A DNA stretch of 47,809 nt from Streptomyces huasconensis. Its GTDB lineage: Bacteria > Actinomycetota > Actinomycetes > Streptomycetales > Streptomycetaceae. Positions 8,075-16,079 of the stretch are shown piece after piece. The notes beneath the pieces were generated by a model, which saw only the letters and a list, made by a program, of their open reading frames with translations, was not told the DNA's origin and ran no database searches. Position 1 is the stretch's first letter; every line of letters begins with the position of its first letter. The position numbers were made by a program, and so were the translations under genes. The stretch lies in assembly GCA_004010275.1 (NCBI GenBank), contig RBWT01000042.1:1-47809 (forward strand). The letters are read 5' to 3'.

Positions 8075-8104
8075 GAGGGGCCCCGGCAAGCGCCGGGACC
8101 CCTC
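8075..8104 (-). terminator. Hairpin downstream of the 138-aa hypothetical gene
   Basis: GAGGGGCCCCGGC and GCCGGGACCCCTC pair over 13 positions with one mismatch around a 4-base loop (aagc). It lies about 50 bases past the stop of the minus-strand gene at 8156. Confidence 0.65.
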
Positions 8105-8155
8105 TGGATCAACCAGTTTCAGGCGCCCCCTGGTCGCCGCGGGGGCGCGGCCCGC

Positions 8156-8572
8156 TCACGCCTTCTCGCGGGGCTCCCCGCGCTCCGCGCCCCGCAGGCG
8201 CATCTGCGTCTGGACCTCCTGGTCACCGGAGACGGTCCCGGTGACCTTCGCTTCGAAGGCTGATTCGAGCGCCGCGCGCACCCTGTTCACCGCGACGGGG
8301 CCGCCCTGCAGGTCGGCGGTGACGGAGCCCGCGAGGAGGACGCCGGGGATGGATTCCGGGGTGTGCGAGGCGCAGAAGACGCCGGTCCAGACGGCGGGCC
8401 GGGTCTCGGCCGTCTGGTGGGGCGCGTCGTAGCCGCGGTCGGACGGGAAGTGTTCGTTCAGCACGCTGAAAACGGTGTCCGCGTCGGCCGGTGAGCAGTC
8501 GTCGAGCGCGACTTGTACCAGGTCGGAGTCGGGGTGCTGGGTGGGGGAAGCGGGGTTCGGTGTGTCGTTCAC
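8156..8572 (-). CDS. Hypothetical protein, 138 aa
   Basis: Soluble acidic protein without signal peptide or membrane helix. Order: QVALDDCSPADADTVFSVLNEHFPSDRG (resembles a dodecin-like or ferredoxin-like alpha-beta start), a central TWTGVF-type strand region (RPAVWTGVFCASH), and AVNRVRAALESAFEAKVTGTVSGDQEVQTQMRL. I do not recognise a family with confidence. It lies just downstream of the LLM oxidoreductase on the same strand, about 75 bases from it, so could be cotranscribed. Confidence 0.6.
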   Translation of the reverse strand: MNDTPNPASPTQHPDSDLVQVALDDCSPADADTVFSVLNEHFPSDRGYDAPHQTAETRPAVWTGVFCASHTPESIPGVLLAGSVTADLQGGPVAVNRVRAALESAFEAKVTGTVSGDQEVQTQMRLRGAERGEPREKA

Positions 8573-8647
8573 GCTGACTCTCTCCGGTGGTGTCGCTGAT
8601 GGCTGACGGGGCGCGGGTACCCGGTGTTGCGACGGGTACCCGGCGGG

Positions 8648-9613
8648 TCACAGTTCGCGCAGGGCGGGCAGGAGGTTCTTCTCGGCCCACTCGATGAAGG
8701 GACGCTGATGGTCGCCGCCCACCTGGACGAGGGCGATCTCCGTGAAGCCGGCCTCGGCGTAGGGGCGTACGGCCTCGACGAAGTCGTCGACGTTGTCGCC
8801 GCAGGGGATCTGTTCCGCGATGTCCTGCTCGGTGACGAACTGCGTGGCGCCCGCGAAGCCCGAGGGCCCCGGCAGTTCGGAGTTGACCGGCCAGCCGCCC
8901 ATGGACCAGCGGAACTGGTCGTGGGCGCGGGCCACCGCGGCGTCCTTGTCGGGGTCGTAGCAGACGGGGAGCTGACCCACGCGCGGCTTGCCGCTGCCGC
9001 CGTGCCGGTCGAAGGATTCGAGCAGCTCGGCCTTGGGCTCGGTGGCGATGACCAGGTCGGCGAGGCGTCCGGCCAGGGCGCAGGAGCGCTTCCCGGAGAC
9101 CGCGACGCCGATGGGCGGCAGCTCGTCCGGCAGGTCCCACAGGCGGGCGTTCGCCACGTCGAAGTGGGTGCCCTGGTGGTTGACGTTGTTCCCGGAGAAG
9201 AGGGCGCGGATGATCTCGATCGCCTCCTCCAGCATCTCCAGGCGGGTCTGCGGGGAGGGCCAACCGGCGCCGACGACGTGCTCGTTGAGGTTCTCGCCCG
9301 AGCCGAGGCCGAGCCGGAAGCGGCCCTCGGAGAGCAGCTGCATCGTCGCGGCCTTCTGCGCCACCACGGCCGGGTGGTAGCGGACCGTCGGGCAGGTGAC
9401 GTACGTCATGAGCGGAATCCGCGAGGTGGCCTGCGCCGCGGCACCGAGCACGCTCCAGGCGTACGGTGAGTGACCCTGGGACTCCAGCCACGGGAAGTAG
9501 TGGTCCGAGGTGACGGAGAAGTCGAATCCCGCCTGCTCGGCGGCGACCACATCGTCGACCAGGGCGCGGGGCCCGGCTTGCTCAGTCATCATTGTGTAGC
9601 CGATTTGCACCAT
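8648..9613 (-). CDS. LLM-class F420-dependent oxidoreductase
   Basis: 322-aa TIM-barrel enzyme of the luciferase-like family, group with F420-dependent glucose-6-phosphate dehydrogenase-like proteins. Seen: IGYTMMTEQ start, FSVTSDHYFPWLESQGHSPYAW (F420 pocket), TYVTCPTVRYHPAVVAQKAATMQLLSEGRFRLGLGSGENLNEHVVG (the diagnostic LLM signature), and a C-terminal ERPFxxWAEKNLLPAL-like end. ATG at 9613 fits the family N-terminus. The physiological substrate cannot be told from sequence. It is divergent from the carboxylate-amine ligase gene. Confidence 0.88.
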   Translation of the reverse strand: MVQIGYTMMTEQAGPRALVDDVVAAEQAGFDFSVTSDHYFPWLESQGHSPYAWSVLGAAAQATSRIPLMTYVTCPTVRYHPAVVAQKAATMQLLSEGRFRLGLGSGENLNEHVVGAGWPSPQTRLEMLEEAIEIIRALFSGNNVNHQGTHFDVANARLWDLPDELPPIGVAVSGKRSCALAGRLADLVIATEPKAELLESFDRHGGSGKPRVGQLPVCYDPDKDAAVARAHDQFRWSMGGWPVNSELPGPSGFAGATQFVTEQDIAEQIPCGDNVDDFVEAVRPYAEAGFTEIALVQVGGDHQRPFIEWAEKNLLPALREL

Positions 9614-9762
9614 AGTGCATCGGTTTGCCGAAATGGCTCCGCTGAAACCTCCGACGGTTTTCGCAGCCACGGAAGGCGCTGCGAACGCCACATGCGGGTA
9701 CAGGGATGACCACGACGGCATCCGCCGTCCGAGAAAAGCCACGGAAGAAGCCGGAAGAAGCC

Positions 9763-10924
9763 ATGAGTGAGAGGCGGCGTCGCTTGCGCACCGTAGGAGT
9801 GGAGGAGGAGCTCCTCCTCGTCGATCGTGAGAGTGGCGAGCCCCGGGCCCTGTCCTCGGCGGTTCTGGCACGAGCGGCCAAGGACATCGCCGAGACGTCC
9901 GCGGGCGCCGAGCGGCAGGCGAACGACTACCGCGACCCCGAGGAAGAGACGTTCGAGAAGGAGCTGACCGGCCAGCAGCTGGAATTCGCCACCCAGCCGC
10001 GGACCAGCATGGACGACCTCATGCAGGAGATCGTCCGGTGGCGCTCGGTGGCGGCGCGGCACGCGGGTGACCTGGGAGCGGGGGTCGCCGCCCTCGCCAC
10101 CTCCCCCCTCGCCGGTCAGCCCCTCGATCAACGTGGGCAAGCGCTACCAGTGGATGGAGGAACAGTTCGGCCTCACCACGCAGGAGCAGCTGACCTGCGG
10201 CTGCCACGTCCACGTCTCGGTCGAGTCGGACGAGGAAGGCGTGGCCGTGATCGACCGGATCGGCCCGTGGCTGCCGGTCCTGGTGGCGCTGAGCTCCAAC
10301 TCGCCGTTCTGGCACGGGAACGACACCCTGTACAGCAGCTACCGCAGCCGGGTGTGGGGGCGCTGGCCCATGTCGGGGCCCACCGACCTCTTCGGCTCCG
10401 CCGAGCGGTACGAGGAGCGGGTGAGCGCCATGGTGGCCACCGGCGTCCTGGGCGACCGGGGGATGGTCTACTTCGACGCCCGGCTGTCCCACCGCTACCC
10501 CACCGTCGAGATCCGCGTCGCCGATGTGTGCCTGGACGCCTCCACGACCGTCCTGGTGGCGACCCTCGCGCGGGCCCTCGTCGAGACGGCCGCACGGGAG
10601 TGGAAGGCGGGGCGCCGGCCGCTGGGGCACGGCGTGAGCCTGCTGCGGCTGGCCGGGTGGCGGGCGGCGCGGTCCGGCCTGGACGACGACCTGCTGCACC
10701 CGGTGACCATGCGCCCCGTCCCCTGCGAGGAGGCGGTGACCGCGCTCCTGGACCACGTGCGGGACGCCCTCGAGGAATCGGGCGACCTCGACATGGCCCG
10801 CAAGACGGCGATGAGCCTGCTGGAGCACGGCACCGGGGCCCGCGTCCAGCGGGAGCTCCTGGAACGTACGGGCAGCCTGGGCGCCATGGTCGCGGAGTGC
10901 GCCCGTCGGACCCAGGCGCCGTGA
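9763..10924 (+). CDS. GCS2-family carboxylate-amine ligase (YbdK/EgtA-like), one frameshift
   Basis: ATP-dependent ligase related to glutamate-cysteine ligase type 2. The N-terminus RTVGVEEELLLVDRESGEP is the family hallmark; further motifs are FEKELTGQQLEFATQP, LTCGCHVHVSVES and LSSNSPFWHGNDTLYSSYRSRVWGRWP, and HRYPTVEIRVADVC. The frame breaks near 10105-10115, where one extra base in a C run separates ATSPL from PVSPSINVGKRYQWM; repaired length is 386 aa, normal. ATG 9763 is chosen over 9706 because family members begin close to RTVGVEEE. Product (glutamylcysteine or another amide) is unknown; role in thiol or ergothioneine metabolism is possible only. Confidence 0.82.
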
Positions 10925-10963
10925 CGCGGCCACCGTCGCACCCCTTGCCGCACCTATCGACTT

Positions 10964-10988
10964 TCGATACATTCCCATCGTGTATCGA
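10964..10988. promoter_or_regulatory. Inverted-repeat operator upstream of DUF2975/HTH pair
   Basis: TCGATACA and TGTATCGA are perfect 8-bp arms separated by 9 bases, ending 14 bases before the start codon. A second overlapping symmetry, TATCGA-ctt-TCGATA, occupies 10955-10969. Position suggests autoregulation by the small HTH protein encoded in the operon. Confidence 0.6.
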
Positions 10989-11002
10989 TCGAAGGAGCGG
11001 TG

Positions 11003-11499
11003 ATGGGAAAGCTGACGGTGGGCGCGTGCGCGTCGTGCTGGTGGCGCTGCTGGCCGGTTCGGTGTTCGTCCAGGCGGTGCTGGTGCCGCTCCTCGCCGCC
11101 GACCTGCGGGGCTCGGACGGTGACCTGGCGTCCCGAGGCGTCCCGGTCGTCGTCATCGTGCTGCTCGGCTTCGTCGCGGCCGAGGTCGTCATGGTCTGCG
11201 TATGGCGGCTCGTGACGATGATGCGGCGCGGCACGGTGTTCTCCCACGCCTCGTTCCGGTACGTGGATGTCGTGACCGGGGCCTTCGTGGCGGCCGCCCT
11301 GCTGGTGTTCGCACTCGGGGTGGTCCTGGCACCCGGCGAGGCCGTCGCGCCGGGTGTGGTCCTGCTGGTGGGCGGGGTCGGCGTGGCGGTCCTGGGGGTC
11401 GCGCTCATCGTGCTCGTGCTGCGGATGCTGCTCGCCCAGGCCGTCGCGCGTGACGTCGAGGCGCACCGCATGCGGGCCGAGCTCGACGAGGTGATCTGA
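11003..11499 (+). CDS. DUF2975 membrane protein, one frameshift
   Basis: About 165-aa protein with four membrane helices (VVLVALLAGSVFVQAVLVPLL, VPVVVIVLLGFVAAEVVMVCVW, VVTGAFVAAALLVFALGVVL, VVLLVGGVGVAVLGVALIVLVL) and a C-terminal EAHRMRAELDEVI, the standard DUF2975 layout. The start MGKLTVGA follows gaaggag; one missing C near 11028 separates it from RVVLVALL. The gene ends TGATG into the HTH gene. DUF2975 proteins are almost always paired with a YozG-like HTH regulator; function is unknown. Confidence 0.8.
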
Positions 11500-11756
11500 T
11501 GCCGATCGCGGTCGACATCGACGTGACGCTGGCCCGGCGGAAGATGTCCGTGGGCGAACTCGCGGAGCGCGTCGGGATCACACCGGCCAACCTGGCGGTG
11601 CTGAAGAACGGCCGCGCCAAGGCGGTGCGCTTCACGACGCTCGCCGCGCTCTGCGAGGTGCTGGACTGCCAGCCGGGGGACTTGCTCCGGTGGGAGGCCG
11701 AGGAGGCCGCGGAGACTCCGGAGACCGCGGAGACCGAGGACGTCGCGGGCGGATGA
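11499..11756 (+). CDS. YozG-like helix-turn-helix regulator
   Basis: 85-aa Cro/C1-type DNA-binding protein: DVTLARRKMSVGELAERVGITPANLAVLKNGRAKAVRFTTLAALCEVLDCQPGDLLRWE is a full HTH_3-like domain covering residues 8-66, followed by a Glu/Thr-rich tail of repeated ETPETAET. Its ATG overlaps the DUF2975 stop, so the two are translated together. It likely binds the inverted repeats at 10955-10988 and represses its own operon. Confidence 0.85.
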   Translation: MPIAVDIDVTLARRKMSVGELAERVGITPANLAVLKNGRAKAVRFTTLAALCEVLDCQPGDLLRWEAEEAAETPETAETEDVAGG

Positions 11757-11784
11757 CTCCGGCCGCGACGGCCGCCGGCGCCGC

Positions 11785-12189
11785 TCAGTCGAGGACCGCG
11801 GCGGCCTCGATCTCGACCAGCAGGCCGGGGGCGCCAGTGCCGCGACGCCCAGCAGTGTGCCCGGCGGCACCGGCGTGACCCCCAGCTTCTCGGCCGCCCG
11901 CGCGGCCCCCGCCAGGAACAGCGGCATCTTGTCTGGGTCCAGTCGACGTCGTAGACGGTCAGTTTCGCCACGTCGTCGAAGGAGGCGCCGATCTCCGCCA
12001 GGGCGGTGCCGATGTTGAGGTAGCACTGTTCGACCTGGGCCGCGAGGTCGCCTTCGCCGACCGTGGCCCCCTCGGCGTCCCAGGCGACCTGCCCGGCGAT
12101 GAAGACCAGCCTCGATCCGGTCGCGACGACACCTGGCGATAGGCGTCGATCTTCGGCAATCCGCTGGGGTCCACCAGGGTGATGGCCAT
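11785..12189 (-). CDS. RidA/YjgF/Rid-family protein, three frameshifts
   Basis: When three single missing bases are restored (near 12128, 11945 and 11830) the gene encodes 135 aa, the usual RidA length. The pieces read MAITLVDPSGLPKIDAYRQVS, then VATGSRLVFIAGQVAWD..EGDLAAQVEQCYLNIGTALAEIGASFDDVAKLTVYVVDW-like, then DKMPLFLAGAARAAEKLGV..LLGVAALA and the terminal LVEIEAAAVLD. This matches RidA enamine/imine deaminases; the catalytic Arg normally lies in the GTLLGVAAL region, where it is not conserved, so the subfamily may have another substrate. Breaks look like sequencing indels. Confidence 0.75.
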
Positions 12190-12272
12190 GGTTCCCGCCT
12201 CCTCGTGCTGCGTTCGTGCTCTCCTGTGGTTACTGGGAAACCGTAGGAGAGTCGGCGCTGACGTGGAAGAAC

Positions 12273-12286
12273 GCACTTTTTAGTGC
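12273..12286. promoter_or_regulatory. Short palindrome upstream of the RidA gene
   Basis: GCACT-TTTT-AGTGC is a perfect 5-bp inverted repeat 84 bases upstream of the RidA start and 11 bases past the MarR stop. It could be a regulator site or a weak terminator for the MarR gene. Confidence 0.35.
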
Positions 12287-12296
12287 CTGGGGAACC

Positions 12297-12767
12297 TCAA
12301 GGTGCCTTTGACGCCCGGGGAGCGGCGTCCGCGTCCGGCGAGAGGCGGGCGAGCAGGTCCTGGAGGGTGGCCCGCTCCTCCTCGCTGAGTGCGTCGAGTG
12401 CCCGGTGGGTGAGGTGCATGCCGGCGCGGATGCGTTCGATCGCCGCCACCCCCTCCTCGGAGAGGACGACGTTCTTCACCCGCCGGTCCGTCGCGCTCGG
12501 CTCGCGGCGGACCAGGCCGCGGCTCTCCAGGCGGTCGATGATCCCGGTCATGTTCGAGGCGTCGCAGCGGAACGACGCGGCCAGCACCCGCATCGGGGCC
12601 GGACCGCCCTGCCGGAGCACGTTCAGCGCCTTGGCCTGGCTGTAGGTGAGGCCCTGCGCCGCGGCGGCCGCGGTCAGGTCTCCGTAGAGGCCCGCCATGG
12701 AGGTCCACAGGGCGTCGAGCAGCGGGGCATGGGACGCGTCGGGGCGCACGTCGGGTGTTTCGGGCAT
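12297..12767 (-). CDS. MarR-family transcriptional regulator
   Basis: 156-aa winged-helix repressor. Seen: ALWTSMAGLYGDLTAAAAAQGLTYSQAKALNVLRQGGPAPMRVLAASFRCDASNMTGIIDRLESRGLVRREPSATDRRVKNVVLSEEGVAAIERI, i.e. the helix-turn-helix followed by the DRR-type beta wing. It is divergent from an MFS drug-type pump, the classical arrangement in which a MarR protein represses the pump until an inhibitor or metabolite binds. The shared region contains palindromic candidates (see 12841-12853). Confidence 0.9.
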   Translation of the reverse strand: MPETPDVRPDASHAPLLDALWTSMAGLYGDLTAAAAAQGLTYSQAKALNVLRQGGPAPMRVLAASFRCDASNMTGIIDRLESRGLVRREPSATDRRVKNVVLSEEGVAAIERIRAGMHLTHRALDALSEEERATLQDLLARLSPDADAAPRASKAP

Positions 12768-12840
12768 GGCACCAGCGTAACTCGGAACTTGACGACTTCA
12801 ACTTTCGATGTTTACCTCTAACGAGTTGCTTGAGGTAGTC

Positions 12841-12853
12841 AACCTTCAAGGTT
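12841..12853. promoter_or_regulatory. Palindromic candidate MarR operator
   Basis: AACCTT-c-AAGGTT is a perfect inverted repeat in the divergent MarR/MFS promoter region. A second AT-richer stretch with TTGACGACTTCAA lies at about 12787-12799. Position fits repressor binding to both promoters. Confidence 0.5.
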
Positions 12854-12940
12854 CTTCACCTTCCAGGTTCGGGCCTCACCCTCCCGCCTCGTCCCGAACG
12901 AGGCGCCCTCCCCCACGCTCGACCCCATGGAAGTAATCCC

Positions 12941-14452
12941 GTGACATCCACAGCTCGCGCGGCGCATAAACGCCCCGCAGGAGACACCTCGCTCGTCCTG
13001 GTCCTCGGCCTCGCCGCCATGATCGTCTCGATGATGCAGACCCTCGTCGTGCCGATCATGAGCATCATCCAGGGCGACCTCGGCACCTCCACCGCGAACG
13101 TCAGCTGGGTCACCACGGCGACCCTGCTGTCCGCCGCGGTCTTCACCCCGCTTCTCGGCCGCTTCGGCGACATGCACGGCAAGAAGCCCACCCTGGTCGG
13201 CGTCCTGCTGCTGATGATCGCCGGATCGGTCCTGGCCGCCACGACCAGTTCGCTCCTGTGGCTCATCGTCGGCCGCGTGCTCCAGGGCGCGGCCACCGCG
13301 ATCTTCCCGCTGGCCCTGTCCGTGCTGCGGGAGCAGATGCCCCCGGCGAAACTGCACGGCGCGATGGCGATGGTCAGCGGCACGCTCGCGGTCGGCAGCG
13401 GCCTCGCGCTCGTCGCGGCGGGCCTGCTCACCCAGGGCTCCGACCCCGACTACCACCGGGTGTTCTGGCTCGCGGCCGGTCTCGCCGTGGTGGCCCTCGC
13501 GGGTGTCCTGCTGCGCGTTCCCGCCTCGCGGTCCACGACGGGCGGCCGGACCGACTGGCTCGGGGCGGCGACGTTGGCGGCGCTCCTCGTCCTGCTCCTG
13601 CTGCCGATCTCGCAGGGACACACGTGGGGCTGGACCTCCGGGCGCACCCTCGGCTTGTTCGGCGGCGCCGTCGTGATGGCGGCCGTCTGGACGCTGGTGG
13701 AGCGCAAGGTCCGCGAGCCGATGGTGGACATGCGGATGTTCGCGCACCGGCCGGTGCTCTTCACCAACCTCGCCGGGCTCTTCCTCGGCTTCGCGATGTT
13801 CTCGCAGTTCATCGGCGTCGCCTACCTGGTGCAGATGCCGAAGGAGCTCACCGGCTACGGCTTCGGGGCCTCGGTCCTGCGGTCCTCCGTCGAATACCTG
13901 CTGCCCACCACGGTGATCTCGCTGGTCGCCTCGCAGTTCGGCGGCATGCTGGTCGGGCGGATCGGGCCGCGGTTCACCCTCGCCACGGGAGCCGTGTTCG
14001 GTGTCGCCGGCTTCACCTGGCTGACCGCCGCGCACGACACCTCGGCGTCGGTCATCCTCGCCGGGATGCTGATCGGCGTGGCCATCAGCTTCGGGTACGC
14101 CGCGATGCCCGCGCTCATCGTGGCCAGTGTCCCGCACCACCAGACGGGCATCGCCAACGGCCTCAACTCCATCTCCCGGTCCGTCGGCAGCGCGATCGCC
14201 AGCGCGATCATCACCTCCCTGCTGGCGTCCAAGACGCTGGAGCACCTGCCGGCCGGTGCGCCCGCGCTGCCCGCCGAGAGCCAGTTCACGCTGAGCTTCG
14301 CCCTCGCCGGGATCGCGTTCGTCCTGATCGTGGCAGTGGCACTGCTGGGCCTCAACCGGGGCGGAACCCCGTCGCGTACGTCGAAGAAGGCGGGCAGCAC
14401 GGTGACCGACACGGTGACCGCCGAGCCCGCGAAGGCGGGCGTCACCGCCTGA
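12941..14452 (+). CDS. MFS drug-resistance transporter, DHA2 (14-helix) family
   Basis: 503-aa proton antiporter of the EmrB/QacA type. Motifs: LGRFGDMHGKKPTLVG (motif A, loop 2-3), LQGAATAIFPLALSVLREQMPPAKLHGAM (motif B region), and a late G-rich helix SRSVGSAIASAIITSLL. About 14 hydrophobic helices can be counted, with a hydrophilic Thr/Lys-rich C-terminus. Start is GTG 12941. Divergent MarR gene and palindromes indicate inducible expression. Substrate unknown; a toxic compound or self-made metabolite. Confidence 0.9.
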   Translation: MTSTARAAHKRPAGDTSLVLVLGLAAMIVSMMQTLVVPIMSIIQGDLGTSTANVSWVTTATLLSAAVFTPLLGRFGDMHGKKPTLVGVLLLMIAGSVLAATTSSLLWLIVGRVLQGAATAIFPLALSVLREQMPPAKLHGAMAMVSGTLAVGSGLALVAAGLLTQGSDPDYHRVFWLAAGLAVVALAGVLLRVPASRSTTGGRTDWLGAATLAALLVLLLLPISQGHTWGWTSGRTLGLFGGAVVMAAVWTLVERKVREPMVDMRMFAHRPVLFTNLAGLFLGFAMFSQFIGVAYLVQMPKELTGYGFGASVLRSSVEYLLPTTVISLVASQFGGMLVGRIGPRFTLATGAVFGVAGFTWLTAAHDTSASVILAGMLIGVAISFGYAAMPALIVASVPHHQTGIANGLNSISRSVGSAIASAIITSLLASKTLEHLPAGAPALPAESQFTLSFALAGIAFVLIVAVALLGLNRGGTPSRTSKKAGSTVTDTVTAEPAKAGVTA

Positions 14453-14476
14453 CGCGACCGCATGGTGCTCCTCGCG

Positions 14477-14505
14477 CTCCGCCCCGGCCCACGGCCGGGG
14501 CGGAG
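14477..14505 (+). terminator. Strong hairpin terminator after the MFS gene
   Basis: CTCCGCCCCGGCC and GGCCGGGGCGGAG form a perfect 13-bp stem with a 3-base loop, 24 bases past the MFS stop. No T tract, as usual in Streptomyces. Confidence 0.75.
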
Positions 14506-14584
14506 GCGCCCGCAGCAGCTCGTCGGCCCCCCACCCCGGATACGACATGATCAGATGACCGGGGACAGACAGGGGGAAGACAGC

Positions 14585-16066
14585 ATGATCCATGCCACGA
14601 CAGGTGGAGCAGGGGGCACGACAGGGTCGGCCCGGCCGACGCGCGCGTACGCAGTGCTCCTGAGCATGGTGCTCATGGCGGGAGCCGGCTGCACAAGCGA
14701 CGGCGGCGGCTCCTCGGCGGGTCGGGCGGAACCGGGCCGGGCGGGCGTGCCCGGCGTCGGCGACACGCTGTTCCCCTCACTGGGGAACGGCGGCTACGAC
14801 GTCGCGCACTACGACTTGACCCTCGCCTACACCCCGGAGACCAACCACCTCAAGGGGACCGCGGTCATCACCGCCCGCGCCACCCAGGATCTGACCCGCT
14901 TCAACCTCGACTTCACCGGCCTGAAGGTGCGCGGCACCGCGGTGGACGGCGCGGCGGCCCGATTCGCGCGGAAGAAGGACGAGTTGACGGTGACGCCCGT
15001 CCGGCCGCTGCGGAAGGGCCGGACGTTCAAGGCGACCGTCGAGTACGACGGCACGCCTCGGATGATCGAGGACGCCGATGGTGCGGTCGAGGGCTGGATC
15101 GAGACGGACGACGGCTCGACCGCCCTCGGTGAACCCGCCGGTTCCATGGCCTGGTTCCCGGGCAACCACCACCCTTCCGACAAGGCCGCCTACGACATCA
15201 CGGTCTCCGTGCCCAAGGACGAGGACGGCGACCCCTACGACGTGGTGGCCAACGGCGAGTTGAAGAAGGAGGAGGACACCGGGGACCGCGTCGTCAGGCA
15301 CTGGCGCGGCAAGGAACCGATGGCGAGCTACCTCGCGAGCGTGGTGGTCGGCTACTTCGACATCTACAAGGGCTGGACCTCCGACGACCTGCCCGTCTAC
15401 GTCGCCGTCGACCCGGACGAGGACGAACCCGCGGGCTCCGACGACGTCCAGGACCTGGTGCCGGAGATCACCGACTGGGCGAGCGAGCGCTTCGGCCCGT
15501 ACCCCTTCTCTTCCGTGGGCGCCGTCGTGGACCACCTCCCCGACCTCGAATACGCCTTGGAGACCCAGACCAAGCCGTACTTCGACTCGGCGCCCGAGGA
15601 CACGCTGCTGGTGCACGAGCTGGCGCACCAGTGGTTCGGCAACTCGGTCACGCCGCGCCAATGGAAGGACATGTGGCTGAACGAAGGTTTCGCCACCTAC
15701 GCGGAGTGGCTCTGGCAGGAGGATCACGGCGGCCCGACCGCGCAGGAGACCTTCGACTCCTTCTACGAAGGCCGGCACCGCGAGAGCAAGCACATCTGGG
15801 ACTTCCCTCCGGGCGACCCGCCCAGGAGCCGCCAGGTGTCGGACCCGCCGGTGTACGGCCGAGGCGCCATGACACTGCACAAGGTGCGCGAGGAGGTCGG
15901 CGACGAGGTCTTCTTCGACATCCTCCGGAAGTGGGCCAAGAAGTACCGGCACAAGAACGCCGACACCCAGGACTTCATCTCGCTCTGCGAGCACATATCG
16001 GGGGCCGGTCTCTCCGACGTGTTCAAGACCTGGCTCTTCGACAAGGAGAAGCCGTCCGACCCCTGA
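14585..16066 (+). CDS. M1-family zinc metallopeptidase, lipoprotein
   Basis: 493-aa aminopeptidase-N-like enzyme attached to the outer face of the membrane. The N-terminal signal ends in lipobox MAGAGC (Cys near residue 38). The beta-rich N-domain follows, then a substrate-binding EYALETQTKPYF (GxMEN is replaced by LEYALE), and the zinc motif HELAHQWFGN with the downstream ligand Glu in WLNEGFATYAEWLW. VYGRGAMTLHKVREEVGDEVFFDILRKW is the usual catalytic Tyr region. ATG 14585 follows aggggga. The C-terminal helical domain of full aminopeptidase N is absent, as in the short Streptomyces forms. Convergent with the lasso exporter, 13 bases apart. Confidence 0.9.
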   Translation: MIHATTGGAGGTTGSARPTRAYAVLLSMVLMAGAGCTSDGGGSSAGRAEPGRAGVPGVGDTLFPSLGNGGYDVAHYDLTLAYTPETNHLKGTAVITARATQDLTRFNLDFTGLKVRGTAVDGAAARFARKKDELTVTPVRPLRKGRTFKATVEYDGTPRMIEDADGAVEGWIETDDGSTALGEPAGSMAWFPGNHHPSDKAAYDITVSVPKDEDGDPYDVVANGELKKEEDTGDRVVRHWRGKEPMASYLASVVVGYFDIYKGWTSDDLPVYVAVDPDEDEPAGSDDVQDLVPEITDWASERFGPYPFSSVGAVVDHLPDLEYALETQTKPYFDSAPEDTLLVHELAHQWFGNSVTPRQWKDMWLNEGFATYAEWLWQEDHGGPTAQETFDSFYEGRHRESKHIWDFPPGDPPRSRQVSDPPVYGRGAMTLHKVREEVGDEVFFDILRKWAKKYRHKNADTQDFISLCEHISGAGLSDVFKTWLFDKEKPSDP

Positions 16067-16079
16067 CGTGGCTCACCGC

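Noticed and set aside
9706..11499. A single 597-residue protein spanning ligase and DUF2975
   Set aside because: Its start is ligase and its end DUF2975, joined by out-of-frame sequence; it is an artefact of two indels.
12839..14593. 584-residue open frame opposite the MFS transporter
   Set aside because: His/Gly/Arg/Glu-rich shadow of a real gene, no family motif, caused by GC3 bias.
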